Assembly (NCBI RefSeq): GCF_037104765.1
Contig: NZ_JBAWSY010000002.1
Span: 248,001 to 312,000 of the forward strand
DNA length: 64,000 nucleotides
Origin: Psychrobacillus mangrovi
GTDB taxonomy: Bacteria > Bacillota > Bacilli > Bacillales_A > Planococcaceae
Reading direction: 5' to 3'
The notes under the pieces were generated by a model. The model ran no database searches. It saw only the letters and a program-made list of their open reading frames with translations, and was not told where the DNA came from. The number at the start of each line of letters is the position of its first letter. Within the stretch, counting starts at the first letter, position 1. This document shows, one piece after another, positions 25,664 through 34,625 of this stretch. Both the position numbers and the translations under genes were made by a program.

Positions 25664-26617
25664 ATGATAGTAAAAAAATATTCCACAACACCCTACACGG
25701 AAGCATTAAAAGTTCTAATAAAGAGATTGAACAGAAATCATCCAAGGTACCTTGATATTAAAGAAGAAATACGGCAAAAAACTGCGGGAGACATAGGAGA
25801 AGAAGCAGTGATGCGTATCCTAGAACAAGTAAAATTGCCATATAGGTTCTACGTATTCCACAATATTTCACTATTTTCCGAATCTCTAATTCAAATGGAC
25901 GTTCTTATTATTACACCTTATTATGCATTGATTCTTGAAGTTAAAAACATAAGAGGAGAATTAACATTCACAACAAACCCTTCGCAACTCATTCGTCAGC
26001 TAGAAAATGGCGAAATTAATGTATTTGATAGTCCTGTAATACAATTAGAGGAATATGAATACCAACTAAACCTTCTTTTCCAGAAAAATAATATTCCCCT
26101 GCCAATCTTCGGAGCAATTACATTCGCATTTTCAACAAGCTACATAAAAGCCTCTCCATTAAAAACAACTATATTAACAAGAAAACAAATCAAACCATTC
26201 CTTAGAAAAATGAAGACTGGAAAACCACTCCTTACAAATAATGAACTAGATAATCTCAAGAACTATATTTTAAAGGCACATAAGGAATTTCAACCTTTTC
26301 CATTAATAAGTTACATTTCTATTAATCCTGATTCGATTATCCAGGGAGTCGAATGCAGTTATTGTAGCTTAATTGGAATGAAAAAGGTCCAACACAACTG
26401 GTTTTGCCCAAAATGTAAAAACTATCAAAGGAATGCTCATGAAAAAACTTTGATAGATTATTTCTTAATTTACAAGAACACGATGTCTAACATAGAATGC
26501 CAACACTTTTTAAAACTCGACAACAAACATCAAGCTACAAGAATTTTAAAAAACACTATGCTCGTAAAGACTGGTCGATCTAGAAATACAAAATATAATA
26601 TCAGATCTCCTCAATAA
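25664..26617 (+). CDS. NERD-domain protein
   Basis: A 317-residue protein. Residues about 40-165 form a NERD (nuclease-related) domain: GDIGEEAVMRIL, then QMDVLIITPYYALILEVKN, which contains the D...E-x-K signature of the restriction-nuclease fold. The C-terminal part has a zinc-ribbon-like pair, CSYC and CPKC, near 228-252. NERD proteins act on nucleic acids, but the specific role is unknown. It is the only plus-strand gene between ssbB and the GNAT gene apart from ywpF, and it is flanked on both sides by GGTCTCG repeats. GAGGTGATCAT precedes the ATG. Confidence 0.82.
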   Translation: MIVKKYSTTPYTEALKVLIKRLNRNHPRYLDIKEEIRQKTAGDIGEEAVMRILEQVKLPYRFYVFHNISLFSESLIQMDVLIITPYYALILEVKNIRGELTFTTNPSQLIRQLENGEINVFDSPVIQLEEYEYQLNLLFQKNNIPLPIFGAITFAFSTSYIKASPLKTTILTRKQIKPFLRKMKTGKPLLTNNELDNLKNYILKAHKEFQPFPLISYISINPDSIIQGVECSYCSLIGMKKVQHNWFCPKCKNYQRNAHEKTLIDYFLIYKNTMSNIECQHFLKLDNKHQATRILKNTMLVKTGRSRNTKYNIRSPQ

Positions 26618-26630
26618 AATTCCATTATAT

Positions 26631-26735
26631 AGCACTTCGAGACAATACAACTCCAAACCAAGACCAATTATCCTAAGGTCGAGACCATTCCTAGCATAAT
26701 AGCAACCATTTCCTGAGTAATCGAGACCAAAAAAT
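26631..26735 (-). repeat. GGTCTCG repeat locus 5
   Basis: Five units on the minus strand lie downstream of murAA, ending GTCTCGAAGTGCT at 26631-26643. One unit is diverged to GGTTGC. Confidence 0.8.
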
Positions 26736-26747
26736 TCCTTCGACAAA

Positions 26748-26782
26748 AAAAGCACCATGCATGTATGAATGCACAGTGCTTT
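26748..26782 (-). terminator. murAA terminator
   Basis: A 14-bp stem with two mismatches (AAAGCAC...GTGCTTT) is followed on the minus strand by TTTTTG. Confidence 0.75.
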
Positions 26783-26789
26783 ACATATA

Positions 26790-28085
26790 TTATACGAGTT
26801 GAATTGCTTTCTCTGGGCTTTCGCTACCGATTCTTTCAATATCTGCACCAAGTGCTGCAAGTTTTTTGTCGAAATCAACGTAGCCGCGGTCTAAATGATA
26901 AAGTTCAGTTACACGTGTTATACCTTCAGCTACAAGACCAGCGATAATAAGTGCTGCTGCTGCGCGTAAATCTGTTGCTGCAACTTCTGCACCTTGTAAA
27001 TTAGATGGAGACTCCATAATTACGGAACGTCCCTCAATCTTCATGTTGCCGTTCATACGTCTGAATTCTTCCACATGCATAAAACGATTTTCAAATACAG
27101 TTTCTGTGATGATTCCTGTTCCATGAGCAGTCATCATCAATGCCATCATTTGAGATTGCATATCCGTTGGAAAACCAGGATGTGGCATTGTTTTAATATC
27201 AACTGATTTTAATGGTACTGATGAGCGTATACGCAGACCATGATTTTCTTCCGTTACTTCTACGCCCATTTCTTGCATTTTTGAAATTAGAGCAGTCATA
27301 TGCTCTGGTACAGCATTTTCGATTAGTACATCGCCTTTAGTAATTGCAGCTGCAACCATGAATGTTCCTGCTTCAATACGATCAGGGATGATATGGTGCT
27401 CTGTACCGTGTAATTCGGAAACACCTTCAATACGGATTGTATCCGTTCCGGCACCTTTCACGGATCCACCCATTTCATTGATGAAGTTCGCTAAATCGAC
27501 AATTTCCGGTTCTTTTGCTGCATTTTCAATAAATGTGATGCCTTCAGCAAGTGCTGCGGCAGTCATAATATTTTCTGTTGCCCCTACGCTAGGTACGTCC
27601 AAATAAATTTTTGCACCTTGTAAGCGTCCATTAGTTTTTGCTTCTACAAAGCCATGTCCGAACGAAATTTCTGCACCCATAGCCTCAAAGCCTTTTAAAT
27701 GCTGATCAATTGGACGTGAACCTATTGCACAGCCACCTGGAAGTGCAACACGTGCAAATCCATTGCGCGCTAATATTGGACCCATCACAAGTATAGAAGC
27801 ACGCATTTTACGCACATACTCAAATTGTGCTTCGCTTGAAAGTCTCTCTTGAGAATCAATAATTACTTGATTTAGTTCTGGATTGTATATAACTTGTGTA
27901 TTTAAACTTTTTAATACTTCATTTATTGTCAAAACATCTGCTAATGTAGGTACGTCTTTAATTATATTTTGTCCTTTGGTGGCAAGTAAAGCAGCAGCAA
28001 GAACTGGTAGAACAGCATTTTTCGCGCCTTCCACTCTCACATTTCCTTTTAAAGTTTGACCGCCCTTAACAACGATTTTATCCAC
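26790..28085 (-). CDS. murAA: UDP-N-acetylglucosamine 1-carboxyvinyltransferase MurAA
   Basis: A 431-residue enzyme transferring enolpyruvate from PEP to UDP-GlcNAc, the first committed step of peptidoglycan synthesis and the fosfomycin target. The reactive Cys119 lies in PGGCAIGSRPIDQH. The conserved VEGAKNAVLP start and FPTDMQSQ motif are present. Position between ywzB and spoIID marks it as MurAA, with the MurAB paralog at 51329-52606. GGAGGGAAC precedes the start. Confidence 0.95.
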   Translation of the reverse strand: MDKIVVKGGQTLKGNVRVEGAKNAVLPVLAAALLATKGQNIIKDVPTLADVLTINEVLKSLNTQVIYNPELNQVIIDSQERLSSEAQFEYVRKMRASILVMGPILARNGFARVALPGGCAIGSRPIDQHLKGFEAMGAEISFGHGFVEAKTNGRLQGAKIYLDVPSVGATENIMTAAALAEGITFIENAAKEPEIVDLANFINEMGGSVKGAGTDTIRIEGVSELHGTEHHIIPDRIEAGTFMVAAAITKGDVLIENAVPEHMTALISKMQEMGVEVTEENHGLRIRSSVPLKSVDIKTMPHPGFPTDMQSQMMALMMTAHGTGIITETVFENRFMHVEEFRRMNGNMKIEGRSVIMESPSNLQGAEVAATDLRAAAALIIAGLVAEGITRVTELYHLDRGYVDFDKKLAALGADIERIGSESPEKAIQLV

Positions 28086-28418
28086 TTCGTTCCCTCCACG
28101 TTCTTATCCTCATTTGCTCTTATATAATCGAAAATATGTATGATGTCATCATTAGGAATTACAAAACAATATACATCATACAACGAATTTCGCGTATATA
28201 CAAGCATCAAAAACACTATTTTCAACTGCTAATTTAGTTCAATTTAATTGCTATAGTATACGTAATACCCAGACTTTTCGTGTAGATAATCTTAAACTAC
28301 CCCAGTATGTTTCACATAAAACCTAATCGACAAAAAATTTCCCAGGAAATAAGAGGAGATTCTACATGCTCATACAAACTACTCCATTATTTGCATGAGC
28401 ATAAAGAATCTTTTACCA
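28086..28418. other. Intergenic region between ywzB and murAA
   Basis: In B. subtilis ywmA and ywmB lie here; neither is present. The stretch holds a long imperfect hairpin (28358-28410) that overlaps a possible plus-strand mini-ORF at 28366-28398. Nothing else is recognisable. Confidence 0.5.
28366..28398 (+). CDS. Possible 10-residue mini-ORF with strong RBS
   Basis: AAGAGGAGA is spaced 8 nt from an ATG encoding MLIQTTPLFA and a stop. The frame sits inside a hairpin (28358-28410) whose 5' arm contains the end of the Shine-Dalgarno. No downstream plus-strand gene exists for it to control. It may be coincidental. Confidence 0.25.
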   Translation: MLIQTTPLFA

Positions 28419-28661
28419 TTAATTAAATAAAAATGGTAATTGATTTGACCAATTCGTTAGATTTAAGAAAAAATTTGCAACAGTTGAACCGATCATTATA
28501 CTAATTAAAATAAATAGTAACTGTGCTTGAAAAACTTTATTTTTTTTAATTACTTTTTCAATCATCATTGCCTGAAGTGCATAAAAGGAAATTCCAATAA
28601 AAAATACATTTGCTAAAATAGCAACGATCGCCTGTTGGCCATCTAATAAAAACATTTCCAT
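28419..28661 (-). CDS. ywzB: YwzB (DUF1146) small membrane protein
   Basis: An 80-residue protein with two transmembrane helices (about 9-31 and 46-66) separated by a basic loop (EKVIKKNK). It matches the DUF1146 family located after atpC in Bacillales. Function unknown. It lies after the atp terminator, so it probably has its own promoter. GGAGGATGG precedes the ATG. Confidence 0.85.
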   Translation of the reverse strand: MEMFLLDGQQAIVAILANVFFIGISFYALQAMMIEKVIKKNKVFQAQLLFILISIMIGSTVANFFLNLTNWSNQLPFLFN

Positions 28662-28708
28662 CCTCCTACATATAAACTAGAATAGTAGCAAAGTGCCTTA
28701 TAAGATAA

Positions 28709-28736
28709 AAACGGGCAGAAACAGTTCTGCCCGTTT
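28709..28736 (-). terminator. atp operon terminator
   Basis: A 12-bp perfect stem AAACGGGCAGAA / TTCTGCCCGTTT with a 4-nt loop, followed on the minus strand by TTATC. It is preceded by atpC. Confidence 0.9.
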
Positions 28737-28824
28737 GTTTAATCTTTAAAATCAATCGCCTGCACGATAGACTCCCCACAAAATCCATGCGGAGTAGACC
28801 TTATTGATCACTTGGATAATAAGG

Positions 28825-29229
28825 TTAAATGTTACCCTCATAAACGTTGATACGATTCATCGCACGTTTCAAGGCAAGTTCAGCACGATTAAAATCAGTT
28901 GAATCTTGCTTATGTTGAAGACGTTCTTCAGCACGCTTCACCGCTTCTTTTGCACGAGTTACATCGATATTTGAAGCAACTTCAGCAGATTGAGCTAAAA
29001 TCGTTACCTTTTCAGGTCGAACTTCAACGAATCCACCGTTTACTGCTACGTACTCTGATTTTCCATCTTTTTTCAATTTAACTGCACCAATTACAAGTGG
29101 CGCAACCATTGGAATATGGCCAGGTAAAATACCGATTTCACCAGATGCTGTTTTAGCGATAATCATGTCTACTTCAGAATCGTATACCGGGCCGTCGGGA
29201 GTGACAATATTGACTATAAGTGTCTTCAT
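28825..29229 (-). CDS. atpC: ATP synthase F1 epsilon subunit
   Basis: A 134-residue subunit of the central stalk that inhibits ATP hydrolysis. The N-terminal beta-barrel (MKTLIVNIVTPDGPVYDSEV, GEIGILPGHIPMVAPL) and the C-terminal helical hairpin (RAKEAVKRAEERLQ) are intact. It is last in the operon, 24 bp after atpD. Confidence 0.97.
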   Translation of the reverse strand: MKTLIVNIVTPDGPVYDSEVDMIIAKTASGEIGILPGHIPMVAPLVIGAVKLKKDGKSEYVAVNGGFVEVRPEKVTILAQSAEVASNIDVTRAKEAVKRAEERLQHKQDSTDFNRAELALKRAMNRINVYEGNI

Positions 29230-29253
29230 ATTTTTTCCTCCTGGTCCGAATTA

Positions 29254-30669
29254 TTATACTTCTACGCCCATGCTTTTCGCTTTTTCTACAACTTCTTCAA
29301 TGCGTCCCACTAAACGGAAAGCATCTTCTGGTAAATGGTCATATTTTCCTTCAAGAATTTGTTTGAATCCTTCAACAGTTTCTTTAACTGGAACATAAGA
29401 ACCTTTTTGACCTGTAAATTGTTCTGCAACATGGAAGTTTTGAGATAGGTAGAACTGAATACGACGTGCGCGGTTTACTACCAACTTGTCTTCGTCCCCT
29501 AATTCATCCATACCTAAGATTGCGATAATATCTTGAAGCTCTCTGTAGCGTTGTAATGTATATTGCACTTGACGTGCTACATCATAATGCTCTTGTCCTA
29601 CGATTTCAGGTGAAAGCGCACGAGAAGAAGAAGCTAAAGGATCAACCGCTGGGTAAATACCCATCTCAGATAATTTACGTTCTAAGTTTGTTGTCGCATC
29701 TAAGTGAGCGAAAGTTGTTGCTGGAGCTGGATCCGTATAGTCATCGGCTGGTACATAAATCGCTTGGATAGATGTAACAGAACCAGTATTTGTAGACGTG
29801 ATACGCTCTTGTAATTGACCCATTTCAGTAGCAAGCGTTGGTTGGTAACCAGCTGCTGATGGCATACGACCTAATAGAGCCGAAACCTCAGAACCCGCTT
29901 GAGTGAAACGGAAGATATTGTCGATGAATAAAAGTACGTCTGCACCTTGCTCATCACGGAAATATTCAGCCATTGTAAGACCAGTTAAAGCTACACGCAT
30001 ACGTGCACCAGGTGGCTCATTCATTTGACCGAATACCATTGCCGTTTTCTTAATAACGCCAGAATCGCTCATCTCGTGGAATAAGTCATTTCCTTCACGT
30101 GTACGCTCACCAACACCAGCGAATACCGAAATACCACCATGTTCTTGAGCAATGTTGTTGATAAGTTCTTGGATAAGAACTGTTTTCCCTACTCCGGCAC
30201 CACCGAATAGACCGATTTTACCACCTTTGATATATGGAGCTAAAAGGTCTACTACTTTGATACCTGTTTCAAGAATTTCAACTTCTGTTGAAAGATTTTC
30301 AAATGTTGGTGCTTGACGGTGAATTGGGTCACGACGTTCTTCAGTCGGAATTTCTTCTCCTAAGTCAATTACCTCACCAAGAACGTTAAATACGCGTCCT
30401 AAAGTTACATTACCAACCGGAACAGAAATTGCTGCACCAGCATCTATTACCTCTGTACCACGTTTAAGTCCGTCAGTAGATGACATTGCGATTGTGCGAA
30501 CAGAATCATCTCCTAAGTGTAAAGCTACTTCTAACGTTAACGTAGTTGGTGCTTCGTTTGGACGTTCAATCCCTACAGTTAATGCATTATAGATTGCTGG
30601 TAATTGGCCGTTGTCAAACTTTACGTCAACAACTGGACCCATTACTTGTAGTACTTGTCCTTTGTTCAC
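29254..30669 (-). CDS. atpD: ATP synthase F1 beta subunit
   Basis: A 471-residue catalytic subunit. The P-loop GGAGVGKT (near 156-163), the catalytic Glu in GERTREGND and the DELSEED-region equivalent DELGDED are present. It binds ATP at the alpha/beta interface. Length and start (GGAGGGAACAGTAGTG before ATG) are normal. Confidence 0.98.
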   Translation of the reverse strand: MNKGQVLQVMGPVVDVKFDNGQLPAIYNALTVGIERPNEAPTTLTLEVALHLGDDSVRTIAMSSTDGLKRGTEVIDAGAAISVPVGNVTLGRVFNVLGEVIDLGEEIPTEERRDPIHRQAPTFENLSTEVEILETGIKVVDLLAPYIKGGKIGLFGGAGVGKTVLIQELINNIAQEHGGISVFAGVGERTREGNDLFHEMSDSGVIKKTAMVFGQMNEPPGARMRVALTGLTMAEYFRDEQGADVLLFIDNIFRFTQAGSEVSALLGRMPSAAGYQPTLATEMGQLQERITSTNTGSVTSIQAIYVPADDYTDPAPATTFAHLDATTNLERKLSEMGIYPAVDPLASSSRALSPEIVGQEHYDVARQVQYTLQRYRELQDIIAILGMDELGDEDKLVVNRARRIQFYLSQNFHVAEQFTGQKGSYVPVKETVEGFKQILEGKYDHLPEDAFRLVGRIEEVVEKAKSMGVEV

Positions 30670-30703
30670 TACTGTTCCCTCCTGTCTTACTTACTTTCTT
30701 TAC

Positions 30704-31564
30704 CTATTCTAGAGCCGATGCACCGCCGACAATTTCCGTAATTTCTTGCGTAATCGCAGCTTGACGTGCTCGGTTATATACTAATGTTAAGTTACTAATC
30801 AAATCAGATGCGTTGTCTGTCGCGGATTTCATCGCAGACATACGCGAAGCATGTTCACTTGCTTTACCGTCGAGTAATGCACCGAAAATTAGGCTTTCCG
30901 CATATTGAGGAAGTAACACTTCTAGAATTGCCTCACTTGAAGGTTCAAATTCATAAGAAGCAGTTGTGCCTTTTTCTACTGCAATATCCGTAAGTGGCAG
31001 TACCTTTTTCTCCGTTACTTCACTGGAGATGGCACTGACAAAGTGGTTATAGTACATATAAAGTTCATCATATGAACCATCCGTGAACATACCAACAGCT
31101 CTGCGCGCAATTTCTTTAATATCAGAAAAAGCTGGTTGGTCAGGTAAACCTATAACTTCCCCGATTACATTAGAACCACGTTTTACGAAGAAGTCACGTC
31201 CCATACGACCAATTGCCAGAATTACATACTCATCTTTTGTAGCGTGACGTTGTGCTATTGCATTGGAAACAGCGCGAATAACGTTACTGTTGTAAGCTCC
31301 AGCTAAACCACGATCAGAAGTGATGACAAGATATGCAGTCTTTTTTACAGGACGGGTAGTTAACATTGGATGTCCACTATCACTTGTACCTGAAGCAATT
31401 GCACCGACTACCTCTTGAATTTTACCCATGTAAGGAACATATGCTTTTGCATTCTCCTCCGCACGGTTCAACTTAGAAGCAGAAACCATTTGCATAGCTT
31501 TTGTAATTTGACTTGTTTTCTTAGTTGACGTAATTTTGCTTTTAATGTCGCGTAATGATGCCAC
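30704..31564 (-). CDS. atpG: ATP synthase F1 gamma subunit
   Basis: A 286-residue rotor subunit. N-terminal helix MASLRDIKSKITSTKKTSQITKAMQMVSASKL shortened to its core KSKITSTKKTSQITKAM, and the C-terminal helix RARQAAITQEITEIVGGA, form the coiled coil inside the F1 head. It is placed between atpA and atpD as usual. Confidence 0.97.
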   Translation of the reverse strand: MASLRDIKSKITSTKKTSQITKAMQMVSASKLNRAEENAKAYVPYMGKIQEVVGAIASGTSDSGHPMLTTRPVKKTAYLVITSDRGLAGAYNSNVIRAVSNAIAQRHATKDEYVILAIGRMGRDFFVKRGSNVIGEVIGLPDQPAFSDIKEIARRAVGMFTDGSYDELYMYYNHFVSAISSEVTEKKVLPLTDIAVEKGTTASYEFEPSSEAILEVLLPQYAESLIFGALLDGKASEHASRMSAMKSATDNASDLISNLTLVYNRARQAAITQEITEIVGGASALE

Positions 31565-31608
31565 TGGTATTTCACCACCTTTTTGTTTTTTTCACATCGA
31601 CAAAGATA

Positions 31609-33117
31609 TTATTCAGATTTTGCGAAAGTTTTTTTGAATGCAGAAATAGCATTGTTCATATCTTCATCTGAAGGAAGAGCTTTAGTCGTGCGAATATGAT
31701 CTAAAACGTTTGTGTGGTTTGTATCTAACCAGCTACCTAATTCTGCTTCAAAGCGAGTGATATCTTTAACTGGGATATCATCTAAATGGCCACGTGTTAG
31801 AGCATATAAAATCATAACTTGTTTTTCTACCTTAATAGGAGAGTTCAAGTCTTGTTTTAATACTTCTACTGTACGAACACCACGGTTAAGTTTCGCTTGA
31901 GTTGCAGCGTCAAGGTCTGAACCGAATTGGGCAAATGCTTCAAGCTCACGGTATGCAGCTAAGTCAAGACGTAGTGTACCCGCAACACTCTTCATTGCTT
32001 TAATTTGAGCTGATCCACCTACACGGGATACGGATAAACCAGCGTTGATCGCTGGACGTACACCAGAGAAGAATAAATCAGATTGTAAGAAAATTTGACC
32101 ATCTGTAATCGAGATTACGTTTGTTGGAATGTAAGCAGAGATATCTCCCGCTTGTGTTTCAACGAATGGTAATGCAGTGATTGAACCTGCACCTAAAGTT
32201 TCATTTAACTTCGCAGCTCGCTCAAGTAGACGGCTGTGTAAGTAGAATACATCCCCTGGATATGCTTCACGACCTGGAGGACGTTTAAGAAGTAATGAAA
32301 GTTCGCGGTATGCAGCAGCTTGTTTAGATAGATCATCATAAACGATTAGTACGTGCTTACCTTCGAACATGAATTCTTCTGCCATAGTTACACCAGCATA
32401 AGGCGCTAAGTATAATAATGGAGCTGGCGCAGATGCAGATGCAGTTACAACGATTGTGTAATCTAAAGCACCTTTTTTACGAAGTGTCTCTACTACGTTA
32501 CGTACAGTCGATTCTTTTTGACCGATAGCAACATAGATACAAATCATATCTTGGTCTGCTTGGTTAAGGATTGTATCAATCGCAACAGATGTTTTACCTG
32601 TTTGACGGTCACCGATGATTAACTCACGTTGTCCACGCCCGATTGGTACAAGAGCGTCAATCGCTTTAATACCTGTTTGAAGTGGCTCATGTACAGATTT
32701 ACGTGCCATAACCCCTTGTGCAGGACTTTCGATTGGACGAGATTTTGTAGTTGCAATAGGACCTTGTCCGTCAACTGGTTGGCCAAGTGGATTGACAACG
32801 CGGCCAATCAATTCTTTACCAACAGGTACTTCCATAATACGGCCTGTTCGACGTACTTCATCGCCTTCTTTGATGTCTGTGTATGGTCCAAGGATAACGA
32901 TACCAACGTTGTTCGCTTCCAAGTTTTGTGCCATACCTAAAACACCAGTTGAGAATTCTAAAAGCTCTCCAGCCATGACGTTGTCGAGGCCATGAGCACG
33001 CGCGATACCGTCACCAATTGTGATTACTGTACCAACGTCGCTAACTTTCATCTCAGATTCATAATTCTCAATCTGCTGTTTAATCAAGACACTGATTTCT
33101 TCAGCTTTGATGCTCAT
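31609..33117 (-). CDS. atpA: ATP synthase F1 alpha subunit
   Basis: A 502-residue regulatory subunit with the P-loop GDRQTGKT near 169-176 and the VISITDGQIF motif. The frame could start at GTG 33126, but that codon lies in the Shine-Dalgarno AGAGGTGA that serves the ATG at 33117. The length then equals that of B. subtilis AtpA. Confidence 0.97.
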   Translation of the reverse strand: MSIKAEEISVLIKQQIENYESEMKVSDVGTVITIGDGIARAHGLDNVMAGELLEFSTGVLGMAQNLEANNVGIVILGPYTDIKEGDEVRRTGRIMEVPVGKELIGRVVNPLGQPVDGQGPIATTKSRPIESPAQGVMARKSVHEPLQTGIKAIDALVPIGRGQRELIIGDRQTGKTSVAIDTILNQADQDMICIYVAIGQKESTVRNVVETLRKKGALDYTIVVTASASAPAPLLYLAPYAGVTMAEEFMFEGKHVLIVYDDLSKQAAAYRELSLLLKRPPGREAYPGDVFYLHSRLLERAAKLNETLGAGSITALPFVETQAGDISAYIPTNVISITDGQIFLQSDLFFSGVRPAINAGLSVSRVGGSAQIKAMKSVAGTLRLDLAAYRELEAFAQFGSDLDAATQAKLNRGVRTVEVLKQDLNSPIKVEKQVMILYALTRGHLDDIPVKDITRFEAELGSWLDTNHTNVLDHIRTTKALPSDEDMNNAISAFKKTFAKSE

Positions 33118-33144
33118 GTATGTCACCTCTCAAAATTCATAATA

Positions 33145-33681
33145 TTAACCGATCAAGTTACGTTTTAAGCGATCTAATTTAGTACTTAGAGTGCTATCGT
33201 AAATGCGGTTTCCGATTTGAACACGAATTCCACCAATAATAGATGGATCTACAATGTTTTGAATACGTAAAGATTGTTTACCTACATTTTTTGCAAATAC
33301 AGATGAAACGCTTGCACGTTCCTCTTCAGTTAATTCACGTGTAGTATATACTTTCGCTTCTGCAATACCTTGTGCTTCATTCGAAAGTGCCATAAATTCA
33401 GAAATAATGTTTGAGACTTCCCCTAATCTCTTTTTATCAATAAGCACTAAAAGTGTATTGATAACAATAGGATTAGCATTTGAGAAAATTTCACGGATTA
33501 ACTCTTTTTTCTTGTCTAATGAAAGCTTTGGAGATGTGAATAGTGTTTTCAAATCTTTATTACCATTCCAGACAACTTTAAGTTCACGTAAATCATTTTC
33601 TACTGATTGAAGCTCGTTTTTTTGTTGTGCTAGTTCGAACAATGCGATTGCGTAACGCTTTGCTGCAGTTGAATTACTCAA
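33145..33681 (-). CDS. atpH: ATP synthase F1 delta subunit
   Basis: A 178-residue peripheral-stalk subunit, with the N-terminal AAKRYAIALFELA motif and the C-terminal DPSIIGGIRVQIGNRIYDSTL typical of OSCP/delta. It overlaps atpF by 4 bp. Confidence 0.96.
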   Translation of the reverse strand: MSNSTAAKRYAIALFELAQQKNELQSVENDLRELKVVWNGNKDLKTLFTSPKLSLDKKKELIREIFSNANPIVINTLLVLIDKKRLGEVSNIISEFMALSNEAQGIAEAKVYTTRELTEEERASVSSVFAKNVGKQSLRIQNIVDPSIIGGIRVQIGNRIYDSTLSTKLDRLKRNLIG

Positions 33682-34205
33682 TTAACTTCGCCTGCCTTCG
33701 CAATCGTTGCCTCGATTAGCGCACGATTATCTTCTTCCGAAACTTCTTTTTCAAGAACTTTGGACGCTGCAAGTACAGAAAGTGAAACTACTTCTTGTCG
33801 TACTGCCGCAATCGCTCTTTCTTTTTCTGTATCGATTTCACGGATAGCAGATTCTTTTAAACGCGTTGCTTCAGTACGAGCAGTTGTGATAATTTCTTCA
33901 CGAGACGCTTCGCCTTGCTTTTTCGCATTTTCTACAATCGCTAGTGCTTCCGTGCGTGCTTCTTTAAGTAAGTCACGTTGTTCTTCCAGTAATCGCTCTG
34001 ATTCTTGGCGGCTAGATTCAGCTGCTTCAATTTCACTTGCGATTAATTCTTCACGCTGAGTCATAATCCCCATTAATGGACCCCAAGCTACTTTCTTTAA
34101 AAGTACAAGAAGTAAAATAAAGAAGAATAATGTAGCAAAGATATCCCAAGTGTTAAAACCACTATGGGCAGCTTCAGCACCCAGTACAAGGTAATCAAAA
34201 GACAC
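33678..34205 (-). CDS. atpF: ATP synthase Fo b subunit
   Basis: A 175-residue peripheral stalk protein with one transmembrane helix (about 20-38) and a long Glu/Arg-rich coiled coil. The open frame continues to ATG 34229, but AAGGAG lies just upstream of a GTG at 34205, giving a normal N terminus (SFDYLVLGAEAA). It overlaps atpH by 4 bp. Confidence 0.94.
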   Translation of the reverse strand: MSFDYLVLGAEAAHSGFNTWDIFATLFFFILLLVLLKKVAWGPLMGIMTQREELIASEIEAAESSRQESERLLEEQRDLLKEARTEALAIVENAKKQGEASREEIITTARTEATRLKESAIREIDTEKERAIAAVRQEVVSLSVLAASKVLEKEVSEEDNRALIEATIAKAGEVN

Positions 34206-34292
34206 GATTGTTTCACTCCTTTCAAACACTAATAAGAGAACTTGCTTTTATAATTTATACATCTATTCATTGTTTTCTAATTCATAAAGAGA

Positions 34293-34316
34293 ATGGCGGA
34301 TAAGTACCCGCCATTA
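34293..34316 (-). promoter_or_regulatory. Intercistronic hairpin between atpE and atpF
   Basis: A perfect 8-bp stem AATGGCGG / CCGCCATT with an 8-nt loop lies 18 bp after the atpE stop, without a strong T tract. Such hairpins can stabilise or partially terminate mRNA and raise the c-subunit share. Confidence 0.55.
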
Positions 34317-34333
34317 TAGATTTATTGTAAATA

Positions 34334-34558
34334 CTATTGATTTAATACGATGAACGCGATAACTGCAGCGATGATTGGAATCGCCTCAACTAATGCTACC
34401 CCGATGAACATAACTGTTTGTAACGCTCCACGTGCTTCTGGTTGACGAGCGATACCTTCTACTGTTTTTGAAACGATTAAACCGTTACCAATACCTGCAC
34501 CAAGTGCACCTAAACCGATTGCTATAGCTGCTGCTAAAAGACCAACTGAACCTACCAT
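34334..34558 (-). CDS. atpE: ATP synthase Fo c subunit
   Basis: A 74-residue hairpin of two membrane helices forming the c-ring. The proton-binding residue is Glu58 in ALVEAIPII, and the polar loop is ARQPEAR. No Na+-type ligand set is evident, so proton coupling is likely. The start is preceded by AAGGAGG. Confidence 0.97.
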   Translation of the reverse strand: MVGSVGLLAAAIAIGLGALGAGIGNGLIVSKTVEGIARQPEARGALQTVMFIGVALVEAIPIIAAVIAFIVLNQ

Positions 34559-34625
34559 TGTGTAATTTCCTCCTTGGAATGTTGTTTTTTTTATTTATTT
34601 CTGCCTAGTTTCCTAAACAGTTATA

